Positions 8,343-16,706 of a stretch of DNA of 48,501 nt are shown here, piece by piece. This DNA comes from Bacteroides sp. CAG:443. GTDB lineage: Bacteria > Bacteroidota > Bacteroidia > Bacteroidales > Bacteroidaceae. The stretch lies in assembly GCA_000432735.1 (NCBI GenBank), contig FR887822.1, positions 1-48,501 of the forward strand, written 5' to 3'. The translations under genes were made by a program, and so were the position numbers. Every line of letters starts with the position of its first letter. Within the stretch, counting starts at the first letter, position 1. Below the pieces are notes generated by a model. It was not told the origin of the DNA and did not search any database. It saw only the letters and a program-made list of their open reading frames with translations.

Positions 8343-9191
8343 ATGGATACAGTAAAATTAAGCAACGGCGTGGAAATGCCTATTTTGGGTTATGGAGTCT
8401 ATCAAGTTTCACCATCAGAATGTGAACGATGTGTAAAGGATGCCATCAGTGCTGGTTACCGTTTGATTGATACGGCACAAGCATATGGTAACGAACAGAA
8501 CGTGGGTAATGCCATCAGGAATTGCGGTGTGCCACGCGAGGAACTGTTTATTGTGACGAAGGTATGGATTTCCAATGCCGGCTACGAGCGTGCAAAAGCC
8601 TCTATTGATGAATCTTTACGCAAACTTCAGACCGACTACATCGATCTGCTACTCATTCATCAGCCGTTCAGCGATTATTACGGCACATGGCGTGCAATGG
8701 AGGAAGCGTACAAGGCTGGCAAGCTGCGTGCCATCGGCGTATCAAACTTCTATCCCGACCGCTTCATCGACCTGGCGGAGTTCAGCGAAATACCGCCTAT
8801 GGTCAATCAGGTTGAAACGCACGTGTTCAACCAACAGATAGAGGCGCAGAAGATTATGGAGCAATACGGCACACACATTATGGCATGGGGACCGTTCGCC
8901 GAAGGGCGCAACAACTTCTTCGGTAACGAAACACTGATAGCCATCGGCGCAAAATACGACAAGAGCGCGGCACAGACCGCCCTGCGCTACCTCATCCAAC
9001 GCGGCGTGATTGTCATTCCGAAATCTGTCCGCAAGGAACGTATGGAGCAAAATATCAATGTGTTCGACTTCACGTTGAGCAATGAGGACATGCAGCGCAT
9101 CCGCCAGTTGGACTTGGGGCAGAGCCTGTTCTTCTCACACTATGACCCGCAGACGGTGAAATGGCTTTGCAATTATGGTAAGAGCAAATAA
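8343..9191 (+). CDS. Cytosolic aldo/keto reductase (DkgA-like)
   Basis: A 282-residue (alpha/beta)8-barrel NADPH-dependent carbonyl reductase. The catalytic tetrad is complete: D43 and Y48 (LIDTAQAYGNE), K73 (VTKVWI) and H106 (LLIHQPF). The cofactor motif IPKSVRKERMEQN is present near residue 225. Length and motifs match the 2,5-diketo-gluconate reductase group, which reduces small aldehydes and methylglyoxal. No signal peptide is present. It is the first gene of a five-gene unit; its last 17 bp overlap the next gene. Confidence 0.88.
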   Translation: MDTVKLSNGVEMPILGYGVYQVSPSECERCVKDAISAGYRLIDTAQAYGNEQNVGNAIRNCGVPREELFIVTKVWISNAGYERAKASIDESLRKLQTDYIDLLLIHQPFSDYYGTWRAMEEAYKAGKLRAIGVSNFYPDRFIDLAEFSEIPPMVNQVETHVFNQQIEAQKIMEQYGTHIMAWGPFAEGRNNFFGNETLIAIGAKYDKSAAQTALRYLIQRGVIVIPKSVRKERMEQNINVFDFTLSNEDMQRIRQLDLGQSLFFSHYDPQTVKWLCNYGKSK

Positions 9192-9813
9192 GGACAAGCG
9201 ACTGAAAGTGCTGTTGGTAAACGGAAGTCCGCATCGCAGTGGAAATACGTTTACCGCACTTTCGGAAGTGGCGAGAACGTTGGAAGAAGAAGGCTTGGAG
9301 GCTGAAATCGTCCACGTCGGCAACCGTCCCGTGCAGGGGTGTATCGGTTGCTACAAGTGCAGGGAAAAAGGTGTCTGCGTATTTCAGGATGAAACGTACC
9401 TGACCTTGCGCGAGAAACTGGCGGAAGCGGATGGCATCATCATCGGTTCGCCAGTCTATTTCGGCGGACCGTCGGGAAGCCTCTGTGCCTTGCTCGACCG
9501 CCTGTTCTATTCCAGCGGCCAGTTGGCACAGTACAAGCCGGCGGCATCTGTGGTGGTCTGCCGTCGCGGAGGAGCCACCGCCACTTTCGACCGGCTGAAC
9601 AAATACTTCACCATACTCAATATGCCCGTCGTTCCGTCACAATACTGGAACAGCGTGCACGGGCGGAATCCGGGCGAAGCCTTGCAGGATGCGGAAGGCC
9701 TGCAAACCATGCGCACGCTGGCTCGCAACATGGCTTGGATGCTGCGCAACCTGCGCGACAGTACTCACCCCTTCGAAACCGAAGAAAGGCTACATACAAA
9801 CTTTATCCGATAA
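9175..9813 (+). CDS. Iron-sulfur flavoprotein-like NAD(P)H-dependent FMN reductase
   Basis: A 212-residue flavodoxin-fold protein. The FMN phosphate loop is NGSPHRSGNTF (16-26), and a second flavin loop is GSPVYFGGPSG. Between them the cysteines C56, C59, C62 and C68 (CIGCYKCREKGVC) give CX2CX2CX5C, the compact cluster motif of archaeal-type iron-sulfur flavoproteins, so a 4Fe-4S cluster is likely. No signal peptide, hence cytosolic. It is translationally coupled to the upstream reductase (17-bp overlap) and may pass electrons from NAD(P)H to downstream acceptors. The surrounding DNA is richer in GC than the flanks. Confidence 0.8.
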   Translation: MVRANKDKRLKVLLVNGSPHRSGNTFTALSEVARTLEEEGLEAEIVHVGNRPVQGCIGCYKCREKGVCVFQDETYLTLREKLAEADGIIIGSPVYFGGPSGSLCALLDRLFYSSGQLAQYKPAASVVVCRRGGATATFDRLNKYFTILNMPVVPSQYWNSVHGRNPGEALQDAEGLQTMRTLARNMAWMLRNLRDSTHPFETEERLHTNFIR

Positions 9814-9820
9814 TTTGCGT

Positions 9821-10999
9821 ATGAGAACAATATTCCAGATATTCTGCCTGCTGCTTGCCGCGACAACGGCAACGGCTTGCAACAACACAGAAGAAAACGA
9901 ATGGTTGCCGGAAGTAACGGTAGAAACCATTGTTACGACCGACATTACCGCCACATCCGCCATTTCCGGCGGACGCATCTCCGGTAACATGGAAGACATC
10001 ACCGAGTTCGGTATCTGCTGGGGAACCTCCGCCGAGCCGACCGTGAGCGGTTCGCATGCGGCATCGGACGGATTTCCCGAATCATTTGCCTGCTATATAA
10101 TGGGACTTACTCCCGGCACTACTTACTATGTCCGTGCATACGCCACCCTTGCGTCGGGTACGGTGTATGGAACAGCACGCCGCTTTACCACCGCGGACGA
10201 AGACGGCGGAGAAGGCAGCGAGGACGAGATGCAACTACAGATTTATCTTTGGCCCGAAGGCAATATGCCGGCAGTAACAAGCTATACCATAAACAACGGC
10301 AATTATCAGGACGACCCAGACTTCTGTCCCAATATGGTGTGGTATCCTGTACCGGACAATGTGGAGGTGAAAGGTGCCGTGATGGTTTGCCCGGGCGGGG
10401 CGTTCATGTTCCGTAGTCCCAATGAAGGAGCACCCGTTGCCCGGCGGTTAGCAGAACTGGGTTGGCAAAGTTTTGTAGTGAACTATCGTGTCCGTCCCTA
10501 TACGATGGAAGAAGGTAGTCTGGATTTGGCCCGAGCCATCCGTTATGTCCGCAGCCATGCCGCCGACTATGGCATTGACTCCAATCATATCGCATCGGTA
10601 GGCTTCTCCGCGGGCGGCATCCTCTGTGGCGATGAAGCATTGCACTTCGACGGACAAGTAAACGGAACGGCACTGGACGATGGGTATATACCCGATGAAC
10701 TCGACCAGGTTTCGGCCGACGTATGCGCCATCGGCATGATTTACTCGTTCTACGGACGGTTGAGCGTATCAAATAACAACGTAGATGATTTGCGTGCCGG
10801 AAATATTCCTCCCACATTCTATACTTACGGCACGGAAGATCCGTTCTACCGCCAGTTCATTGCCAACGCCAACGCTGCCCGTGAAGCCGGGGTGCAGGTA
10901 GAAGAACATGTACTGGATGGCTGGCCACACGGTTTCGGCGTACAAGGAGAATGGACTACGTGGTTCGACAACTTTTTGATACAAATAATATCGCATTGA
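9821..10999 (+). CDS. Lipoprotein with FN3-like domain and alpha/beta hydrolase domain
   Basis: A 392-residue exported esterase. The signal peptide ends in a lipobox-like TATAC. A beta-sandwich domain of fibronectin III type follows (about 30-125; ends with TYYVRAYAT and GTARRFTT). The hydrolase domain has the CPGGAFMFR oxyanion loop, nucleophile GFSAG, acid residue in YGTEDPFY and histidine in GWPHGFGV. The start at 9821 (MRTIFQIF) is chosen because it begins the signal peptide 7 bp after the previous stop; the frame is open further upstream but there overlaps the preceding gene. It is paralogous in outline to the esterase at 7205. Confidence 0.8.
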   Translation: MRTIFQIFCLLLAATTATACNNTEENEWLPEVTVETIVTTDITATSAISGGRISGNMEDITEFGICWGTSAEPTVSGSHAASDGFPESFACYIMGLTPGTTYYVRAYATLASGTVYGTARRFTTADEDGGEGSEDEMQLQIYLWPEGNMPAVTSYTINNGNYQDDPDFCPNMVWYPVPDNVEVKGAVMVCPGGAFMFRSPNEGAPVARRLAELGWQSFVVNYRVRPYTMEEGSLDLARAIRYVRSHAADYGIDSNHIASVGFSAGGILCGDEALHFDGQVNGTALDDGYIPDELDQVSADVCAIGMIYSFYGRLSVSNNNVDDLRAGNIPPTFYTYGTEDPFYRQFIANANAAREAGVQVEEHVLDGWPHGFGVQGEWTTWFDNFLIQIISH

Positions 11000-11001
11000 A
11001 T

Positions 11002-11952
11002 ATGGGTAAAGATAATGATAATGATAACAACAAGGGTATTTCCCGTCGAGATGCCTTGAAACGGATGGGGCTGTTCGTGGCGGGAGCTGCAGCATTGAGT
11101 ATGCCCTCCGCATTGACCTCTTGCGGCGGAGAAAAGAAGAAACGTATTATTCTTTACTTCACTGCCACAGGAAACAGCCTTTATATCGCCCGCCAACTGG
11201 CGGACGAGAATACCGAGCTGCTCAGTATTCCACAAATGGTAAAGCAGAACCGTTACGATTTCGAGGCAGATGAGGTAGGCATCATTTATCCTATATACGG
11301 ACACATGCCACCGAATATGGTACGTAATTTTATCAAGCAGGCAAGAATCAAGGCTGACTACAAGTTTGCCGTACTCACTTATGGGATGCTTGACTTCAAT
11401 GCAGCCGAACTGTGGAACGGAATCTCACAGAAAGCAGGTACAAAATTCGACTATATCAATACCCTCGTTATGGTGGACAACTGGCTTCCCAATTTTGACA
11501 TGAACGAGCAGATGAAGATAGATAAGCACATCCCCGAACAAGTGGAGAAGATAAAGGCTGATTTGCTGAAACAACGGAAATGGATAAAGCCCGCCACTGC
11601 GGAAGACCGCCGTAACCACGATGGCTTTATGTCCTTTTCCCGTCTTGACCCCGAAGTAGGATTTCTGAAACGAAGCGAAAGATATTTTCAGGTGACAGAT
11701 GCCTGTATTGGCTGTGCCATTTGTACAGAAGTATGTCCACGCGGCAATTACGAACTGACCTCCACGGGGGTAAAGGCTGAAGGTGACTGCGACTTCTGTT
11801 TTGCCTGCATCCACAACTGTCCACAGAAAGCCATACAGTTTGCCGACCTGCCCGATGACCCGTTGCTGTCACGCGGCGAGGTGAATCCCAATGCCCGCTA
11901 CCGCAACGATCACGTGTCGCTGTGGAGCATTAAAGAAAGCAACAGACAATAA
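11002..11952 (+). CDS. Tat-exported flavodoxin-ferredoxin fusion (EFR1-like)
   Basis: A 316-residue protein beginning with a twin-arginine signal (SRRDALKRMG then a hydrophobic stretch) and a lipobox-like LTSC. A flavodoxin-like domain follows (YFTATGNSLYIA), then at about 235-290 two 4Fe-4S motifs, CIGCAICTEVCP and CDFCFACIHNCP. This is the flavodoxin plus bacterial ferredoxin arrangement of the EFR1 family, here exported already folded. It may relay electrons at the outer face of the inner membrane. Start chosen at 11002, 2 bp after the previous stop. Tat export would allow cofactor loading in the cytosol. Confidence 0.82.
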   Translation: MGKDNDNDNNKGISRRDALKRMGLFVAGAAALSMPSALTSCGGEKKKRIILYFTATGNSLYIARQLADENTELLSIPQMVKQNRYDFEADEVGIIYPIYGHMPPNMVRNFIKQARIKADYKFAVLTYGMLDFNAAELWNGISQKAGTKFDYINTLVMVDNWLPNFDMNEQMKIDKHIPEQVEKIKADLLKQRKWIKPATAEDRRNHDGFMSFSRLDPEVGFLKRSERYFQVTDACIGCAICTEVCPRGNYELTSTGVKAEGDCDFCFACIHNCPQKAIQFADLPDDPLLSRGEVNPNARYRNDHVSLWSIKESNRQ

Positions 11953-11972
11953 ACCACTAAAAATGAACGGAT

Positions 11973-12920
11973 ATGAACAGATTGAAAAAAATCATCTTCT
12001 TCGCCATCCTGCTGATAGGTGGCTTATGTGCAATGAATGCACAAGAAAAGACGACAACCGCCGGTGTACCAGTAGTTAAGTTGAACAACGGTGTGGAGAT
12101 GCCACGCTTCGGACTGGGTACCTTTCTGCAAGGCTCCAACGAAATATGCAAGCAGTCGTGTCTTACCGCTTTGCGTGCAGGTTATCGTCACATTGACACT
12201 GCACATGCTTACTACGATGAAGAAGGTGTGGGTGAAGCTGTTAAGGAAAGCGGCATTCCACGCGAAGAAATCTGGATAACCAGCAAGCTCTGGCCTACAG
12301 AATACGGCGAAGGCAAAACGCTGAAAGCCATTGATGAAATGCTTGCCCGGCTTCAGACGGACTACATAGACCTGCTCTATGTCCACCAGCCCGTTGGCGA
12401 CTTTGTGGGTGCGTGGAAAGATATGGAAAAGGCCGTACAGATGGGCAAAGTACGTGCGCTCGGCATCAGCAACTTCGATGCCAATGACGAGGTGTTTAAC
12501 GAAATAATGGAGAAATCCACCATCAAACCCGCTGTACTCCAAATAGAATGCCATCCTTATGCTCAACGGACAGAAATGCGTAAGAAAGCTGCCAAGTACG
12601 GCATCCAGGTGGAATGCTGGTATCCGCTGGGAGGTGCACAGAGTCAAGGCTTGTTACTTCGTGATTCGGTCATTACGAAGATAGCTGATAACCATGGTAA
12701 ATCGCCAGCCCAAATCATCCTGCGCTGGCACATTCAAGAAGGTTTCTCCGTCATACCCGGTGCCACCAAACCCGATTATATAAAGGAAAATATCCAGATA
12801 TTTGATTTTGCCCTCAGCAACGACGAGATGCAGCAGATACGTTCGCTCAACAAGGAGCAACGCATCTTCAACGCTACATTGGATGATGTGAAGCGAATGG
12901 TTTGGGGAACAAAACTATAA
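11973..12920 (+). CDS. Aldo/keto reductase with an N-terminal Sec signal peptide
   Basis: A 315-residue enzyme with a clear export signal (KKIIFFAILLIGGLCAMNAQ, residues 5-24) followed by a full AKR barrel. The tetrad is complete: D75 and Y80 (HIDTAHAYYDE), K105 (TSKLW) and H138 (YVHQP); the cofactor loop IPGATKPDYIKEN is intact. Related to the cytosolic reductase at 8343. Location outside the cytosol is odd for an NADPH enzyme. Last gene of its unit, followed by a hairpin at 12945-12976. Confidence 0.85.
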   Translation: MNRLKKIIFFAILLIGGLCAMNAQEKTTTAGVPVVKLNNGVEMPRFGLGTFLQGSNEICKQSCLTALRAGYRHIDTAHAYYDEEGVGEAVKESGIPREEIWITSKLWPTEYGEGKTLKAIDEMLARLQTDYIDLLYVHQPVGDFVGAWKDMEKAVQMGKVRALGISNFDANDEVFNEIMEKSTIKPAVLQIECHPYAQRTEMRKKAAKYGIQVECWYPLGGAQSQGLLLRDSVITKIADNHGKSPAQIILRWHIQEGFSVIPGATKPDYIKENIQIFDFALSNDEMQQIRSLNKEQRIFNATLDDVKRMVWGTKL

Positions 12921-12944
12921 ACTAAAAGACTTTTTTAAGAAGGG

Positions 12945-12976
12945 GAAAGCATCTTCGTTTTTTTGAGGATGCTTTC
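12945..12976 (+). terminator. Hairpin ending the second cargo unit
   Basis: GAAAGCATC (12945-12953) pairs perfectly with GATGCTTTC (12968-12976); the loop is T-rich. No strong T tail follows, so termination is probable but not certain. It abuts operator copy 3. Confidence 0.5.
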
Positions 12977-12978
12977 TT

Positions 12979-13044
12979 CGTTGATATTGGTGCTTCAATC
13001 CGTAATCTATGTATGGACGAGAAAGCTTGCACCATATAAATTTG
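12979..13044 (+). promoter_or_regulatory. Cargo operator-promoter, copy 3
   Basis: Conserved element 12979-13018 (right half CGTAATCTATGTATGGAC), 18-bp gap, -7 box TAAATTTG (13037-13044). It drives the unit 13078-16501. Confidence 0.75.
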
Positions 13045-13077
13045 TATGCAAAATAATAAATTAAAAGTTGTAATGTT

Positions 13078-13758
13078 ATGAAGCATATTTTTTTACCAGT
13101 AATCATATTTTTTTCTATAGGCTTGCTTACATCCTGCGGAGGAAGTAATAAGCAAACATCAGAAACTGAACAAAGCCGTTATGGCATCAACTATTCTGAC
13201 ACTTCGACCATTAAGAAAGACCATAAGAACGTATTAGTAATATCTTCCAGTCCACGGCGTGAAGGAAATACAGATCTGCTCTGCGATGAATTTGTCCGTG
13301 GAGCAAAAGAAGCTGGAGCACGTGTTGAAAAGATTTTCTTGGGAGACTATGATATAAAGTTCTTTCAGGAGGCAGACGAGCAACACGTAGGCGACAGTGC
13401 GGACGTGGCTAGGGATGATGCACCGATGATTGTCCGTAAAATGCTAGAAGCCGACATTATCGTCCTGGCAAGCCCTGTTTATTTTATGAATATCAACGGG
13501 CAATTGAAAACACTCATAGATCGTACCTACTCGCATTTTATGGATTTGAAGAACAAGGAGTTTTATTACATCACCGCCTGCGCGGACAATGCCGAGAGCA
13601 CTGCTGACTTTGCAATCACAGGCTTCCGTGGCTTTGTGATGTGCCTGCCCAACCCCACGGAACGAGGTATGATAAAGGCTATCGGATTGGGTCGGAAAGG
13701 CAGCGTGAAAGGGACGAAGTTTATGCAGCAGGCGTATAAAATGGGAAAAGGGGTATAA
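13078..13758 (+). CDS. Lipoprotein flavodoxin-like NAD(P)H:FMN reductase
   Basis: A 226-residue protein with a lipoprotein signal (IGLLTSCGG). The flavodoxin-like reductase fold follows: FMN phosphate loop SSSPRREGNTD, second loop ASPVYFMNINGQLK and helix DRTYSH. It lacks the CX2CX2C cluster motif of the homologue at 9175. Anchored outside the cytosol, it would need its flavin after Sec export. First gene of the third cargo unit. Confidence 0.78.
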   Translation: MKHIFLPVIIFFSIGLLTSCGGSNKQTSETEQSRYGINYSDTSTIKKDHKNVLVISSSPRREGNTDLLCDEFVRGAKEAGARVEKIFLGDYDIKFFQEADEQHVGDSADVARDDAPMIVRKMLEADIIVLASPVYFMNINGQLKTLIDRTYSHFMDLKNKEFYYITACADNAESTADFAITGFRGFVMCLPNPTERGMIKAIGLGRKGSVKGTKFMQQAYKMGKGV

Positions 13759-13819
13759 CGCTTTTTTTGATTCGATAAAAAATTAAATAAAATATTATCT
13801 GCTTAAATGATATAACGTG

Positions 13820-14383
13820 ATGAAAAAGAATTTTGGGAAAAAAACTATACTGGCTCCGTTGCCAGTACTGATTGTGGCTACTTATGATGAAAACGGTACG
13901 CCCGATGCCATGAATGCCGCATGGGGCGGTCAATGCTCTGCTCACCATGTAGCTTTGAACCTGTCCATCGGTCATAAGACTACAAAAAATTTGTTACAGA
14001 AAAGAGCCTTTACCCTGAGCATTGCCAATCTTGACAATTTGATGCTGTCGGACTATTTCGGTCTTGTGTCGGGACATAAAGCAAATAAAATAGAAGTGGC
14101 AAGCGTACACGTTTCAAAGAGTACCTTTGTCGATGCGCCTGTTATCGAAGAATATCCCTTGACATTGGAATGTAAAGTGATTAGCATGGAAGAACGCTTC
14201 GGTGAAATGTATGTGGTAGGCGAAGTTCTAAACATGCAGGCCGACGAATCCATATTGGACGATATGGGCAGAGTAGATTTTGATAAATTGAAACCATTAT
14301 CCTTCGACTCATCAGCACGTACTTACCGTGTATTGGGCGAAACAGTTGGAACGGCCTTCAAGGACGGAGAAAAACTATTATAA
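13820..14383 (+). CDS. Flavin reductase-like FMN-binding split-barrel protein
   Basis: A 187-residue cytosolic protein of the flavin reductase/flavoredoxin domain family (start KKTILAPLPVLIVATYDENG; AMNAAWGGQCS; LSIGHKTTKNLL). Such proteins bind FMN and either reduce flavin or transfer electrons to partner oxidoreductases. The ATG at 13820 is used; a GTG directly before it would add one residue. It lies between a lipoprotein flavoprotein and a cytosolic reductase in the same unit. Confidence 0.8.
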   Translation: MKKNFGKKTILAPLPVLIVATYDENGTPDAMNAAWGGQCSAHHVALNLSIGHKTTKNLLQKRAFTLSIANLDNLMLSDYFGLVSGHKANKIEVASVHVSKSTFVDAPVIEEYPLTLECKVISMEERFGEMYVVGEVLNMQADESILDDMGRVDFDKLKPLSFDSSARTYRVLGETVGTAFKDGEKLL

Positions 14384-14396
14384 AGGAGATTCAAAT

Positions 14397-15401
14397 ATGA
14401 AATACAGAAACCTGGGGAACAGAGGACTTCGTGTTTCTGCCATAGGTTTGGGTTGTATGGGTATGAGCCATGCTTATGGTGCACCAGCCGACCATCGGGA
14501 AATGACGGAGCTGTTGGCAAAAGCTGTGGATATGGGTTATGACTTCTTCGATACAGCTGAAATCTATGGTACGCCTGACAATACTCACGACAATGAGGAG
14601 TTGCTGGGTAATGCCTTGAAAGCTTATCGTAATAAGATTATCATTGCCACGAAGTTTGGTCTGCGCTTTGATATGGAAAGCGGACGTGTCCCTTACCCAT
14701 TAATATCGGATTCACGTCCCACAACGATTAGAAAAGCAGTAGAGGGTTCACTCCGCCGTTTACAGACGGACTATATCGATCTCTACTACCAGCACCGTCC
14801 CGACCCGCAGATTCCAATTGAAGAAGTAGCAGGAACTATGCAGGATCTGATTAAAGAAGGCAAAGTGCTTTATTGGGGATTGTCGGAGGCGCCAGAAGCA
14901 GACATCCGTCGTGCAAATGCCGTCTGCCCTCTTACTGCCGTTCAAAACCGCTATTCGATGATGGCTCGCTGGCACGAAACCATGTTCCCAATATTGGAGG
15001 AATTGGGCATTGGTTTGGTGGCTTTTTCACCACTAGCTAACGGACTGCTCAGCGATCGCTATGACGCGGCCTCACATTTCGACGAACGCACGGACTACCG
15101 GGCAGGAATGCCGCAATTTCAGCCTGAAAGCTATAAAAAAAATTACGAACTGCTGCAGTTCATACGTCGCATCGCAAGTGAAAGACATGTGACCCCTGCA
15201 CAAATATCCCTTGCGTGGGTGCTCTGCAAAAAGCCATGGATAGTACCCATTCCTGGCACACGCAAGTCCGATCGGTTGAAAGAGAATGCAGGTGCAGTAG
15301 ATGTCCTTTTGTCGGAAGAGGAAGTGAAACAGATAGACCATGCGCTGGACACAATGTCAATGTCCGATGTGTACGGTGGAACAAAACTAACAGTAAAATG
15401 A
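14397..15401 (+). CDS. Cytosolic aldo/keto reductase (AKR11/13-like)
   Basis: A 334-residue barrel enzyme with all four catalytic residues: D52 and Y57 (FFDTAEIYG), K86 (IATKFG) and H133 (YYQHRPD). IPIPGTRKSDRLKEN near residue 285 binds the cofactor phosphate. It groups by motif (GLGCMGMS) with the AKR13-like oxidoreductases, a different branch from the reductases at 8343 and 11973. A strong AAAGGAG site lies 8 bp before ATG 14397, which rules out the longer frame from 14328. Its stop overlaps the next start as ATGA. Confidence 0.88.
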   Translation: MKYRNLGNRGLRVSAIGLGCMGMSHAYGAPADHREMTELLAKAVDMGYDFFDTAEIYGTPDNTHDNEELLGNALKAYRNKIIIATKFGLRFDMESGRVPYPLISDSRPTTIRKAVEGSLRRLQTDYIDLYYQHRPDPQIPIEEVAGTMQDLIKEGKVLYWGLSEAPEADIRRANAVCPLTAVQNRYSMMARWHETMFPILEELGIGLVAFSPLANGLLSDRYDAASHFDERTDYRAGMPQFQPESYKKNYELLQFIRRIASERHVTPAQISLAWVLCKKPWIVPIPGTRKSDRLKENAGAVDVLLSEEEVKQIDHALDTMSMSDVYGGTKLTVK

Positions 15402-16501
15402 ATATGAAACATATCAATTACATCATTCTGTCCGCAGTGTTAACCCTGTGTGCTGCTTGCGGACAATCGTCTTCCATACAAAGTGAAGTACAAACAAATG
15501 ACAGCATTATTGCCATTCGTGAACAAGGTAGTTTCCTTATTGGCGGGACAGTGAAAACCGCACAAGGTACATACGACACAAATCAGCCACTGGAAGAGAA
15601 CGGTCAGACCTTGCACGGTGACCATGCCTATGTGTCTTATCAAATTCCGGCAAACACACGAAGGTATCCGCTCGTATTCCTTCACGGAGCCGGTCAGTCT
15701 GCCAAAACATGGGAAAGTACTCCCGATGGACGGGAAGGGTTCGCTACACTTTTCCTGCGACGTGGTTTCAGTACGTACCTGATAGACCAACCACGCCGCG
15801 GGCGAGCCGGACGCAGCACAGTTGATGAAAATATCAAGGCTACTCCCGATGACCAGTTCTGGTTTGAGAATTTCCGTATGGGAATATGGCCCAATTATTA
15901 TGAAAACAGCCAGTTCCCACAAAGTGAAGAATCCCTGGATCAGTTTTTCCGCCAAATCACACCCAACACGGGTGCCTATGATGCACAACTGATTGCAACC
16001 GATGTTGCAGCTCTTATGAATAAAATTGGTGGCGGTATTCTCATTACACACTCACAAGGAGGTGAACCGGGATGGCATACCGCTATCAAGACCGACAAGG
16101 TACGTGCTATCGTTTCCTATGAGCCCGGTAGCGGTTTCGTTTTTCCTGAAGGTGAAGTGCCGGAACCCTTACAGACTATCAGTCCGTTCGGTGCACTGGG
16201 GGCAACATCCATTCCTTTGGCAGATTTTGAAAAACTGACCCGTTTCCCCATCATTATTTATTATGGTGATTATATTCCTGATAAGCCAAGCGACAATTGG
16301 GCTATGGATAGCTGGAGGGTACGTCTGCAAATGGCACGGTTGTTTGCAGAGTGTATCAATCGTCACGGTGGCGATGCCACGGTGGTACATCTGCCAGAAC
16401 AGGGAATCAAGGGCAATTCGCATTTCCTTTTTGCTGAGAAAAATAATGTGCAACTTGCCGATATATTATTTGATTGGATAAAAGAAAAAAGATTGAATTA
16501 A
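15398..16501 (+). CDS. Lipoprotein alpha/beta hydrolase (esterase/lipase-like)
   Basis: A 367-residue exported hydrolase: lipobox LTLCAAC, oxyanion loop FLHGAGQS, nucleophile region ITHSQGG, and histidine toward the end (KGNSHFLFAEKN). Translation is coupled to the preceding reductase through an ATGA overlap at 15398-15401. Longer in-frame starts from 15215 lie inside that gene and are rejected. Substrate unknown. Confidence 0.8.
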   Translation: MNMKHINYIILSAVLTLCAACGQSSSIQSEVQTNDSIIAIREQGSFLIGGTVKTAQGTYDTNQPLEENGQTLHGDHAYVSYQIPANTRRYPLVFLHGAGQSAKTWESTPDGREGFATLFLRRGFSTYLIDQPRRGRAGRSTVDENIKATPDDQFWFENFRMGIWPNYYENSQFPQSEESLDQFFRQITPNTGAYDAQLIATDVAALMNKIGGGILITHSQGGEPGWHTAIKTDKVRAIVSYEPGSGFVFPEGEVPEPLQTISPFGALGATSIPLADFEKLTRFPIIIYYGDYIPDKPSDNWAMDSWRVRLQMARLFAECINRHGGDATVVHLPEQGIKGNSHFLFAEKNNVQLADILFDWIKEKRLN

Positions 16502-16534
16502 TAAGTTCTTCTTAGTCACATAATATATAGACTC

Positions 16535-16576
16535 AAGCATCCTCGAAATGAAAATTTTTGGGGGTGCTTTTTTTTT
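16535..16576 (+). terminator. Intrinsic terminator of the third cargo unit
   Basis: AAGCATCC (16535-16542) pairs with GGGTGCTT (16562-16569, one G-U), followed by a run of T residues to 16576. Operator copy 4 follows at 16613. Confidence 0.72.
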
Positions 16577-16612
16577 GAATATAAACAGGGGCAATGCGTA
16601 AGAAAATACATT

Positions 16613-16678
16613 CGTTGATATTGGTGTTTCTATCTGTAATCTGTGTATGGACAGGCTACGAACTGCACTGTAACTTTG
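16613..16678 (+). promoter_or_regulatory. Cargo operator-promoter, copy 4
   Basis: Conserved element 16613-16652 (right half TGTAATCTGTGTATGGAC), 18-bp gap, -7 box TAACTTTG (16671-16678). It drives the eight-gene unit 16707-24631. Confidence 0.77.
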
Positions 16679-16706
16679 TGACAAAATAATTAAGACAGAA
16701 AACATT

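Noticed and set aside
9689..9820. Longer form of the FN3-hydrolase lipoprotein
   Set aside because: The extension lies within the preceding reductase gene, and the signal peptide starts at 9821.
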